From assembly GCA_963844865.1 (NCBI GenBank), contig CAWJPY010000020.1, forward strand, positions 62,001 through 126,000: a stretch of DNA of 64,000 bases. The letters run 5' to 3'. This DNA is from CAWJPY01 sp963844865. Its GTDB lineage: Bacteria; Acidobacteriota; Thermoanaerobaculia; Thermoanaerobaculales; Sulfomarinibacteraceae. The position numbers and the translations under genes are program-made. This document shows positions 47,590 to 56,110 of the stretch, one piece after another. How positions within the stretch are numbered: position 1 is the stretch's first letter; each line of letters starts with the position of its first letter. A model generated the notes under the pieces. That model worked only from the letters and a program-made list of their open reading frames with translations, was not told the DNA's origin and did not search any database.

Positions 47590-47616
47590 TTAGCACTCGC
47601 TGGGGCGGAGTGCCAG
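47590..47616. promoter_or_regulatory. CIRCE element (HrcA operator)
   Basis: TTAGCACTC (47590-47598), a 9-base spacer, and GAGTGCCAG (47608-47616) match CIRCE (TTAGCACTC-N9-GAGTGCTAA) in 16 of 18 bases. It overlaps the predicted transcription start of groES, as usual for HrcA repression. Confidence 0.93.
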
Positions 47617-47620
47617 AGGG

Positions 47621-47649
47621 ACTATAGTGAGCCATCCACCGGCTGTCAA
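47621..47649 (-). promoter_or_regulatory. Sigma-70-type promoter of groESL
   Basis: On the minus strand TTGACA (47649-47644), 17 bases, TATAGT (47626-47621). The -35 is perfect and the -10 has one difference from consensus. Transcription would start near 47614, in the CIRCE element. Confidence 0.92.
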
Positions 47650-47798
47650 GGGTTGGGTCGCACTTTTGATAACTTGGCACTCAGATCCCGGCCCGCATCC
47701 GGGAGGGAACGGGTCCCTTCGGCCGCCCGCCACCAGGGCCACTCACCGGGGGAGATAGGGTATGGTGACCGCGTGCGAGGATCTGGTAGGAGGTGGAT

Positions 47799-49733
47799 AT
47801 GCGAGCTCGTCGGTGGTTCGTGGTGTCATTGGTTGCGGTGGTGAGCGTGGGATCGGCGCAGGCCGCCCTGTCCGAGCTTCCTCCCTACAGACCGGACGGC
47901 AACGCGGAGCGCGGGAGCATACCGGCCGTGTACCGGTTCGATCTCGGCGCCCTGTATGAGTCGGACGAGGCCTGGGCGACGGCGCTTGCCGACGCCAAGC
48001 AGGGGCTGACCGAGCTCGCGGCCTACCACGGGAGGCTCCACGACCCGGAGGCCCTGGCGACCTACCTCGACCGCTACTTTTCACTGGAGCTGGCCATCCA
48101 CCGGCTGACCCTCTACGCCAACCTCGAGCAGGTCACCGACACCACCGACCAGCGGGCCATGGCCCGCCACCAGACCGCACTCAACCTCACCGACGCGATC
48201 ATGAACGAGGGCACGGTGATGCGGGAGGCGATCCTGGCCCTGACGCCGGCGGAGGTGGAGAAGGCCTATGAGCAGGCGCCAGGGTTGAAGCGCTTCGAGC
48301 CGGCGATCGCCGAGCTGAGGCGGCGGGCGGACCGGGTGCTGGACCCGGAGGCCGAGCGGGTGCTGGCGCTGGCCGGAGACAACCTGTGGGCCGCCATCGA
48401 CCTCAACGAGCTCCCGTCCGACAACGAGCGGGCGTTCCAGTCGTTGATCTCGGAGATGCCGCTGCCCTCCATCGCCGACGGGCAGGGCAACCAGGTCCAG
48501 CTCACCTTCGGCAACTATCCGCTGTACCGGGCGGCGGCCGATCGCCGGGTGAGGCGAGAGGCGGTGGCCGGGGTGTTCGGGAGCCTCAAGAAGTTCGAGA
48601 GCACCTTCGCCGCGGCCCTGGCGGGACAGGCGCGCCGAGACGTGTTCATGGCCCGCGCCCGTCACTACGACACCGCTCTCGAGGCCTACCTGGACAAGGA
48701 CGACATCGATCCCCAGGTCTATGAGAACCTGATCGCGACGGTCCGCGCCCACGCCGACGCCCTGCATCGCTACGTCGCTCTGCGCAAGCGGGTCATGGGC
48801 CTGGACGATCTCCACATCTACGATCTATACGTGCCCATGGTTGAGGGAGTGGACAAGGACCTTCCGTTCCCAGGGGGGGCCAAGCTGATCCTGGAGGCGC
48901 TGGCGCCCCTCGGGCCCGAGTACCTCGAGACCGCCGGTCAGCTCATCGATCCCAACAACGGCGCCATCGACGTCTATCCATCCGCCCACAAGGAGAGCGG
49001 CGCGTTCTCGTCGTCGGTCTACGGAGTCCATCCCTACATCAAGCTCAACTACATGGATCGCTACGACGACGTCTCGACGCTGGCCCACGAGCTCGGGCAC
49101 GCCGTGCACAGCGAGCTGGCCGACTCCCATCAGCCCTACCTGACGTCCCGCTATGTCCCGTTCCTGGCCGAGGTCGCGTCCACCTGCAACGAGATGCTGC
49201 TGTCTCAGTACATGACCGCCCACGCCGACTCCAAGGCCGAGCGCGCCTGGTTGCTGTCCGAGCTGGCCGAGACCATCCGCACCACCATCTACCGCCAGAC
49301 CATGTTCGCGGAGTTCGACCTCGCCGTGCACAAGCTCGCCGAGGCGGGTGAGCCGATCACGGCGGAGCGCCTGGACGGCATCTACGGTGACCTGGTGCGG
49401 TCCTACTACGGGCCAGGCTTCACTGTCGACGCCGACGACAGCGTCGAGTGGGCCTACATCCCCCACTTCTACTACAAGTACTACGTCTACAGCTACGCCA
49501 CCGGCCTGGCCTCGGGCATCGCCATCGCCCAGCGCGTGGCCGACGACGTGCCGGGTGCGCGGGAAGGCTACCTGGGGATGCTGGAAGGGGGCAGCTCGAA
49601 ACCGCCGCTGGAGCTGCTGAAGGGCGCCGGGGTCGACCTCACCAAGCCCGACGCCATCGCCGCCGCCCTGGACCTCTTCGACCGCACGGTGACCGAGCTT
49701 GGGGAGTTGCTGCAGGAGAAGGAGCAGCGGTAG
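47799..49733 (+). CDS. pepF: Exported oligoendopeptidase F-like M3 metallopeptidase
   Basis: ATG 47799 has AGGAGG 5 bp upstream; a GTG at 47793 is inside that site. The 644-aa product begins with a signal peptide ('FVVSLVAVVSVGSAQA'), unusual for PepF, which is normally cytoplasmic. The M3 core has 'TLAHELGHAVH' with His430 as first zinc ligand, a downstream 'FLAEVAST' glutamate, and 'YYVYSYATGLASGIAIA'. It would cleave short peptides in the periplasm or outside. The gene is single, divergent from groES. Confidence 0.9.
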   Translation: MRARRWFVVSLVAVVSVGSAQAALSELPPYRPDGNAERGSIPAVYRFDLGALYESDEAWATALADAKQGLTELAAYHGRLHDPEALATYLDRYFSLELAIHRLTLYANLEQVTDTTDQRAMARHQTALNLTDAIMNEGTVMREAILALTPAEVEKAYEQAPGLKRFEPAIAELRRRADRVLDPEAERVLALAGDNLWAAIDLNELPSDNERAFQSLISEMPLPSIADGQGNQVQLTFGNYPLYRAAADRRVRREAVAGVFGSLKKFESTFAAALAGQARRDVFMARARHYDTALEAYLDKDDIDPQVYENLIATVRAHADALHRYVALRKRVMGLDDLHIYDLYVPMVEGVDKDLPFPGGAKLILEALAPLGPEYLETAGQLIDPNNGAIDVYPSAHKESGAFSSSVYGVHPYIKLNYMDRYDDVSTLAHELGHAVHSELADSHQPYLTSRYVPFLAEVASTCNEMLLSQYMTAHADSKAERAWLLSELAETIRTTIYRQTMFAEFDLAVHKLAEAGEPITAERLDGIYGDLVRSYYGPGFTVDADDSVEWAYIPHFYYKYYVYSYATGLASGIAIAQRVADDVPGAREGYLGMLEGGSSKPPLELLKGAGVDLTKPDAIAAALDLFDRTVTELGELLQEKEQR

Positions 49734-49737
49734 TGAC

Positions 49738-50100
49738 CGTAGCAGCGGCGGCGGTCAGCGACGGCGTCAGCGGCAGAGAACGGTGACAGCGAGGAGCGGC
49801 GGGCAACGACGTGACGCCTCTCGCGACGCGCCGATTCTGTCGGCGCCTTCGCCGAGGTTGCCACCCCAGACGATGTTTCGAAGCCAGCGTTCAGCCAGGG
49901 CCGGTCGTCCCGCACCCGAACATCGTCGGGAGTGGCACGCCCGAGGGACGCGCAGTCCTCGGCGGCGCCTCACGGGCGCTGCCTGCTGATTGCTGATTGC
50001 TGCCCGTGCTCTCTGCCCCGGCCGCTGCGTACCGGCGCTGCCCACTGCCGCTGTGCGTGAACGCGGATGCGGGCGCGGGCGTGGACGGGGGAGGGAGCGC
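49738..50100. repeat. Low-complexity tracts and composite repeat copy E
   Basis: 49738-49810 and 49980-50080 are GCAGCGACGG/GCTGATT-type low complexity. Between them copy E (49811-49965) keeps 'CGCGACGCGCCGATTCTGTC', outer arms TGCCAC (49859-49864) and GTGGCA (49932-49937), but its inner stem is GACGATGTT against AACATCGTC, different in sequence from copies A and B. No REPIN palindrome is attached and no gene is supported before 50183. Confidence 0.7.
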
Positions 50101-50182
50101 GACGATCGGGCGGACGTGTCCGGCATCACGGTTTGTTGTAGCTGGCGTATCACGTTGTCGGCTGAGGACATACACTGGACAG

Positions 50183-52954
50183 GTGAGTGCAGTGGGCTTC
50201 GGGGAGCGCGCCCGTCAGGAGGCGGAGCGCTACGGCACCGATCCCTGGGTGTTCGTCCGCGAGCTGCTCCAGAATGCGCGCGACGCGGGGGCCCGCAGGG
50301 TTTTCCTCACCGCGGAGCGCCGGGGGGGGCTGGACGTCGTCACCTGCCGGGACGATGGCTGCGGCATGAGCCTGGAGCACGCCCGGCGCTTCCTCTTCAC
50401 CCTGTACGCGTCGAGCAAGGGACGCCGCTCCGAGGCGGCCGGCCGCTTCGGCGTCGGCTTCTGGTCGGTCCTGCGCTTCGCTCCCGGCACGATCACCGTC
50501 CGCTCGCGACCGGCGGACGGCGACGGCTGGGAGGTGGTCCTGGATGCCGGTCTGGAGGCTCTGGAGCCCGCCAGCTGCGTCATGTTCGAGGGCACCGAGG
50601 TGATCCTGGAGAGAACGGCACGGGGCAACCATCCGCTGCCCATGGTGCTCGAGGCGGCCCTCCGGGACGCCCGCTACCTGCGCCCGCCCGGGGACGGGGC
50701 GCCGCCCCTCGAGGTGTCGGTCAACGGACGGCGGATCACCGAGGAGCTGACCCTGCCCGCCCCCAGCCTCAGCTTCCGCCGACCGGGTCTGCGCGGGGCG
50801 GTGGCGCTCGGTGCAGAGGCCAGGGTGGACGTCCTCGCTCATGGCCTGCGGGTGCGCAGCGCACCTTCCCTGGACGAGCTGCTCCTCGGTGAGAAGGTCT
50901 CTCCGGCGTCGGTGGAGCTGGCCGAAGGCCTGCTGCCCCGGGTCGTGCTGGACAGCGATCGACTGGAGGTTCTCCTGGCACGGGGAGACGTCGGTGACAG
51001 CCCCACCCTGCGGAGGGCGGTGGCGGCGGGTCACCGGGCTCTGCGACGTCTTGTGCGCTCTGAGCTGGACCGGAGTGCGCCCCTCAGCGGACCACGGCGC
51101 TGGCTGGAGCGGGCGATGGAGATGCGACCGCCGAGTCGCGCCGTGGCGATGCTGGGCGCGGCCCTCTGCGGGGCGGTCCTCGGCGTCGGTATCGCCGTCC
51201 TGGTGGCGGCCCGGAGCACGCCTCCTCGGTTGCATCCGGTGGGAGGCGCCACAATGCCGGCCCCCGAGACGCGACCGGTGGCCGGCGTGGATCATCCGCT
51301 CCTGTACCGTGACCTGGCGGCTGCCTACGGCGGGCCGTCCGTGGATGTCATGGACGACCGTCGCGGAGTCGCCCTCTCCTATCGGCCCGTTACCGCCTCA
51401 CCGTGGCTGGCGGCTCTGCGCCTGAGCGGAGGGGAAGAAGGTCGCGGCTCCGACGATGTCCTGGTGGGTCCCTACGAGGGGGCGGCGTGTCACGAGGGCT
51501 GCGTGGAGGTCGAGCTCCGGATCGATGCGGCGCCCGGTCCCCTGCGCCTTCCCCTGGCCACGGGGCACGTCCTCGACCCGGCCTCGGTGCGGCTGGACGG
51601 TGTTTCGCAGCCGCTCCACGTTTCCGTGACCGGGGAACCGGTCCTGGTCCTGGGGACGCACCACCGGGGGGTGCTGCGCTACCGCACCGGGCCGGAGCTC
51701 CGGCCTGCCGTGGCCGTCGCCACGAGCTGGCCGCCCCTGCCGGCGGGCCTCGCCGCCGACGCGGCCCGCCTTCGGGGGCTGCCTGCGGCCGCGCGGGTGG
51801 CGGCGGCGGTCCGGCTGGTGGCGTCGCGGATCCGCTATGACCGCTCGCGGGAGGTGGCGGAGAGCCACCGGCGGGCGATCGCGGCCGGCGCCGGGGCCCT
51901 CGAACGGGCTCTGGTCGTCGGCGCCGGCGATTGCGACGTGCAGAACTTCGTGCTTGCCGCCCTCCTGGACGCGACCGGACTCCCGAGCCGGTTGGCGGTC
52001 GGTTTCGTCGGCCGCGGAGGACGGGCGATGGGCGGGGTGCACGCGTGGGTGGAGGTCCTCCACGATGGTCGTTGGTGGGTGGCCGACGCCAGTCTTGCTG
52101 CCCCGGGCACGTCGTCCCTGGGAACGACCGCACCTCGAGCTCTCTCCGCCGCGCCCCTGGGGGATGTGGCCGGCTCGGGCTCACGACAGGCGGCATCGGG
52201 TCGTCCGGAACGGAGATGGATGGTGCCGGTGGGAGGTGCAGTCGCTGCCGTGCTGGTGTGGCTGGGGGTGGCCGCGTGGCGCCGTACCGGCACCCCTGGG
52301 CCGCCCACGATCTCCTCCGGGGACGGCGATCTGGCGCCGTTGCTGCGTGCGGCGCTCCTCCGGCCCCGGGCCTGGCGAGGTGTCGAGGCGGTGTACGGAC
52401 GGCCTCTCGTCCCGGTCGTGAACGGGGGGCCGATCAGCCTCCGGCGGGCGCTGGCGTTGGCTCGTCGCGGGCGCCTGTACCGCGCCACAGAGGTCAGCGA
52501 CCTGGTACGCCGCACGTCCGCGAGGAGCGCGGCGGTCGTGGATGCGGCGCTCCCCGAGGGGCTGGTGGTGGCCGACCTCCTGGGCGCCGTGGATCTCGAT
52601 CCGTGGCGTGGCGTCCTCGAGCGCTCGTCTCAGGATGAGGTGATGAGCCGGATGGAGCAGGCACTGCGCGAGGTCGGGCTGCGGGTCCGCCTGTGTGTGG
52701 CGCCGGGCGCGCCCGCAGCGTTGGCGGTCATCGACGGCGGGCCCTTCGGCTTCGGCCGCGGGTCGAGCCTGGTGGCTGTTGACGTCGGAAGCCGCCTCTG
52801 GAAGGTGGTGTCCGGTGCGGCCCTCGAGCGACCGGAGTGGGCTGTGCTCCTCCTCGGGGACGAGATCGTCGAACGCGCAGGCGCCCCCCGTGGGCGGGAG
52901 GCCCATCTGCGGGGCGAGCTGGCGCGTCGCACCTTGCGCGGGGCAGAGGCATGA
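50183..52954 (+). CDS. Transmembrane fusion of Hsp90-like (GHKL) ATPase and transglutaminase domain
   Basis: The 923-aa product starts at GTG 50183, seven bases after a TACACT hexamer, so it may be leaderless. Residues 1-315 are an Hsp90/GHKL-type ATPase: N-box 'ELLQNARDAGAR' (Glu27, Asn31), 'CRDDGCGMS' (Asp57-Gly61) and 'GRFGVGFWSV' (88-97). A membrane helix (319-343) leads to a transglutaminase-like domain with Cys584 ('GAGDCDVQNF'), His620 ('GGVHAWVEV') and Asp635 ('WWVADAS'). A second helix (680-699) is followed by a 220-residue C-terminal region of unknown family. Topology suggests ATPase and tail in the cytoplasm and transglutaminase outside. All catalytic residues are in place. It overlaps the next gene (ATGA). 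Function is unknown to me. Confidence 0.85.
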   Translation: MSAVGFGERARQEAERYGTDPWVFVRELLQNARDAGARRVFLTAERRGGLDVVTCRDDGCGMSLEHARRFLFTLYASSKGRRSEAAGRFGVGFWSVLRFAPGTITVRSRPADGDGWEVVLDAGLEALEPASCVMFEGTEVILERTARGNHPLPMVLEAALRDARYLRPPGDGAPPLEVSVNGRRITEELTLPAPSLSFRRPGLRGAVALGAEARVDVLAHGLRVRSAPSLDELLLGEKVSPASVELAEGLLPRVVLDSDRLEVLLARGDVGDSPTLRRAVAAGHRALRRLVRSELDRSAPLSGPRRWLERAMEMRPPSRAVAMLGAALCGAVLGVGIAVLVAARSTPPRLHPVGGATMPAPETRPVAGVDHPLLYRDLAAAYGGPSVDVMDDRRGVALSYRPVTASPWLAALRLSGGEEGRGSDDVLVGPYEGAACHEGCVEVELRIDAAPGPLRLPLATGHVLDPASVRLDGVSQPLHVSVTGEPVLVLGTHHRGVLRYRTGPELRPAVAVATSWPPLPAGLAADAARLRGLPAAARVAAAVRLVASRIRYDRSREVAESHRRAIAAGAGALERALVVGAGDCDVQNFVLAALLDATGLPSRLAVGFVGRGGRAMGGVHAWVEVLHDGRWWVADASLAAPGTSSLGTTAPRALSAAPLGDVAGSGSRQAASGRPERRWMVPVGGAVAAVLVWLGVAAWRRTGTPGPPTISSGDGDLAPLLRAALLRPRAWRGVEAVYGRPLVPVVNGGPISLRRALALARRGRLYRATEVSDLVRRTSARSAAVVDAALPEGLVVADLLGAVDLDPWRGVLERSSQDEVMSRMEQALREVGLRVRLCVAPGAPAALAVIDGGPFGFGRGSSLVAVDVGSRLWKVVSGAALERPEWAVLLLGDEIVERAGAPRGREAHLRGELARRTLRGAEA

Positions 52955-54522
52955 GCTCCCTGCGTCTCGCCATCGACGTTGCCGAGGAGGTGCGTGCCCT
53001 CTCGTCCACCCAGCTCCGCGCGACCTGGCAGGTGCCTGCCGAGCTGGTGCGCCTGGCGGTGCGCTTGGGCGCGAAGAGGGTGCAGGTCGAGCGCCGGAAG
53101 CACGGGTTCTTCCTCCGCGCCGAGGGAGCCTTCGTGGACGGGGCGCGGATCGAGGATCTGGCCGTGGCGTTGGAGCCCACCCGGGCGCCGGACGCGCGCC
53201 ATGGCGCGCTCCTGCGCCTGGAAGCGGCCGAGATCCAGGCGTTGCTGTGGGCGGCGGGCATGGAGAGGCCCCGCCTGCGCGTCGAGAGCAGCGGCTCTGT
53301 CCAGTGGACGAGGTTGCGGGTGGGTGGCGGCGTGGTCGGTGTCGACAGGGCGCCCACCGGACCCGGGGAGGAGTGGTTCGAGGTCCGCCTGGCGGCACGT
53401 GCGTTCGACAGCCGGCGCGCCCTCGCATGGTTGCGGACGGCGGCCCGATTCTGCCCCGTGCCGGTGGTCGTGGATGGCGAGGCCTGCGAGGGCACCTTCG
53501 AGGGCGCCCTCCTCGAGGGTCGTTGCCGCGACCCCCTGCCGGCGCGGTTCGCGGTGACCCGCGACGGAGACGCCCCGCGGCTCTGGCTGCTCACCCACGG
53601 AGTCTTGGCGGCCCAGGCCACCGTTCCCGGCTGGCCGCCCTTTGCGGCTGCCGTCGAGCTCGCCGGTGCGGTGCGGCCGTTCGCCTGCCCGGACGAGCTC
53701 CTCGAGGCGGTCCGTCCGCACCTCGGTGGCCTCGCGGCGCGGGTGGTGGACACGGTCCTGGCCGCGGCGGACCGACTGCCCGACCTTCCTGAGCCGGCAC
53801 GGGAGCGGCTGGTCTGCGTGCTTCTCAGAGGAGCACGAGCCGGCGTGCGGCGGGAACGGATCCTCGACGCCGCGCTGCTCAGGGTCGTGGACGGCCACGG
53901 TGGAGGCGTCCGCTGGCGAAGCGCCCGGGAGCTGAAGGAGCTGGCCGCCGGGGGGACCCGCCTCCTCGCTGCGGTCGCCCGCGGTCAGAGGACTGCGAGC
54001 GGGGATGGGGACGGGTCCGTGTCGGTGGTGCTGACCACCGAGGAACGTTTCCTGCTCGGCGAGCTTCTCGACCTGAGCCCCGGGCAACCCTCGGACCGGG
54101 AGCGGGTACGCCCATCCATCCGGAGTTCGGTTAGGCGTGCCTGCCGGTGGTTGCATCCCGGCCGGTGGAGGCCGGGCCGGAGGCGGATCGTACCCAGCGA
54201 CGAGCTGCTCGAGGCCGAGCTGGGCCTGCTGGCGGTGCTCAACGCCCAGCTCGCGCCGCCCCTCGAGGCTCGACTGTGCGCCGGCGACGGGGCCGTGCTG
54301 AGGCGTCGCAACCGGCTGCTGCTACCGCGCCAGAACCCGTTGGTGGTCCGCGCCCTGCGGCTGGCGAGCGCCGAGAGGAGCTGGCTGTATCCAGTGGCTC
54401 TCGCGCTGCTCGGGGAGGACGCCCGGCCCAGCGCCGAGCTGCGCGACCGCTGGCGGCGTCGCTGCCTGGGGCTCAGCGGAGCCGCGACCCCACCTGCCGC
54501 GGAGCTGGAGGAGGTGGGGTGA
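52951..54522 (+). CDS. Partner protein, possibly a degenerate GHKL-ATPase paralogue
   Basis: The 523-aa product is co-translated with the ATPase/transglutaminase. Its N-terminal part 'ELVRLAVRLGAKRVQVE' (about 28-44) lines up with the ATPase N-box segment of the first protein ('ELLQNARDAGARRVFLT') but lacks the metal-binding asparagine and the DxGxG motif. The middle 'LWLLTHGVLAAQATVPGWPP' (about 210-229) resembles the first protein's 'VDVLAHGLRVRSAP'. The C-terminal half is Arg/Leu-rich and helical. I infer an inactive ATPase-like partner, perhaps a heterodimer subunit; no family is known to me. It overlaps the convergent protease gene by 50 bp. Confidence 0.6.
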   Translation: MSSLRLAIDVAEEVRALSSTQLRATWQVPAELVRLAVRLGAKRVQVERRKHGFFLRAEGAFVDGARIEDLAVALEPTRAPDARHGALLRLEAAEIQALLWAAGMERPRLRVESSGSVQWTRLRVGGGVVGVDRAPTGPGEEWFEVRLAARAFDSRRALAWLRTAARFCPVPVVVDGEACEGTFEGALLEGRCRDPLPARFAVTRDGDAPRLWLLTHGVLAAQATVPGWPPFAAAVELAGAVRPFACPDELLEAVRPHLGGLAARVVDTVLAAADRLPDLPEPARERLVCVLLRGARAGVRRERILDAALLRVVDGHGGGVRWRSARELKELAAGGTRLLAAVARGQRTASGDGDGSVSVVLTTEERFLLGELLDLSPGQPSDRERVRPSIRSSVRRACRWLHPGRWRPGRRRIVPSDELLEAELGLLAVLNAQLAPPLEARLCAGDGAVLRRRNRLLLPRQNPLVVRALRLASAERSWLYPVALALLGEDARPSAELRDRWRRRCLGLSGAATPPAAELEEVG

Positions 54523-55851
54523 CCCTGAGCGTGACTGGAAGCAGGCGGCGATAGCCGGCGCCTGCTCCTTCGTAGCGGGTCGAGTCGTCAAGGACCTCGA
54601 TGAAGATCCGATACACACCCACCTCCCGGAAGGTGAATGCATCGTGGATGGTCCCGGTGACCGGCGTCGTCCACGCCTCGAGACCGGGGACGTGCCAGAC
54701 GGCGGACACCGCGTCTCCCTCGGGGTCGCTGGCCGTGAGTCGGATGGTCACGGTCAGGGGGGCCGGTCCGGAGGCGGCGGTCACCGTCAGGGTGGGCTGC
54801 GGGGGCAGGTTGCGGGTCGACGTGGTGACAACCCGGATCGGGGCGTCGACCACCGTTGCGTCGCCGATCACCCAGTAGTAGCGCCACGTGCCGGGAAGGG
54901 TCTTGACGATGGCGATGTCCTCGAGCCCCATCCCGCCGGAGACGTCCGGCCACTCGTTGTCGGCCTGCCACCACAGGTGGACGTGGCCGGCCGGGTCCAC
55001 GAGGTAGGCGTCGCCCTCTCCCCTGGGAAGGTTGTGGTACTCCGCCCACACGTAGAGGGTCTCGTCCGGCGTGTCGTCGGTGATCTCGGCGATCTCCGTC
55101 AGGTCGTCCCAGCTCTCCCCGATCGCGAAGTGCTGGTTGGAGACCATGACCGCGGGGTCGGGGGACGGCGCCGTGAAGGGCTCGGGCAACCGCAGCGTGG
55201 GAGGAGGGCCGTAGAGCGCCTGGGCGGCGGCGATGTCGTCCTGGCGGACGCCGTAGAGGCCGTTGTAGGGGTCCGCGAAGAGCACCGAGTCCGGGTCATC
55301 GGAGTGGCCCAGGCAGAGCATGTGCCCGAGCTCGTGGGTCATGAGCTTGATGAGCTCGAAGACCCGCACGCGATCCGGAATGAGCTCGGGCCATGGCACC
55401 GGCCGGACCGCGACGAAGCCTTCCTGCATGGGGCAGTAGCCGAGGCGCAGCTCCTCCTCCCAGGGGGCGTCCGCCACCCCGCCGCCGAGCCCGGCCACGC
55501 CGATGGCGGCCCAGCCGATGACTGTGGTGAAGTCTTCGAAGTCCTGGGGCTCCCGGTTGGTGAGGCCCATGTACCGGAAGTCGATGCCGCACACTCCCTC
55601 CCACTGGCTGATGGCGCTCTGGATGGCGTGCAGCGCCACCTGCGGATCGTCGAAGGGGGGGAGGGCGTTGGCCGGGTTGTAGTACCAGGGGATGACGGCG
55701 TCCCTCCAACGACTGAACATCTCGCCCGAGCCCAGGTACTTGGCGGCAGGGCTCTCGCAGGAGGGGCAGATGAGGACGAAGTCCGAGGCGCCGCACCGAG
55801 GTGCGCGGCGACCACCATCACGAGCCCGGCGAGTGTGCACGCATGGCCCAC
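54473..55851 (-). CDS. Exported matrixin-like (M10) zinc metalloprotease, one frameshift
   Basis: GTG 55851 opens a signal peptide ('CTLAGLVMVVAAHLGAA'); after an apparent one-base loss near 55800 the frame continues 'SDFVLICPSCESPAAKYLG'. The protease domain has 'IQSAISQWEGVCGIDFRYM' and the zinc motif 'THELGHMLCLGHSDD'. The expected Met-turn is 'DSVLFADP', so the methionine is replaced. A C-terminal PKD-like domain ('AASGPAPLTVTIRLTASDPE') follows. It should be secreted and may act on surface proteins. Start uncertain because of the frame change. Confidence 0.7.
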
Positions 55852-56110
55852 GTCCTTGTCGTCGAATCCGGCCCGTGATTGTACCAGCAGGGTACCGTCC
55901 GGGTAGCCTCTCCGCCGACGGAGGCTTTGCTGGGTCCGTATGCGCTCTGGAGAGCCCATGGCAGCCACGAGCATCTGCAACCGTCGGGTCACGGATGGTC
56001 CCCACGAGAGCCGGGACCACGCCGTCGCCGGCCGCTCGTCGACGCCCGTGGAGTACACTGCACCAGACGGCTCCCGGTGAGGTGGTGAGGTGGGGAACCG
56101 TGCTGGGGCA

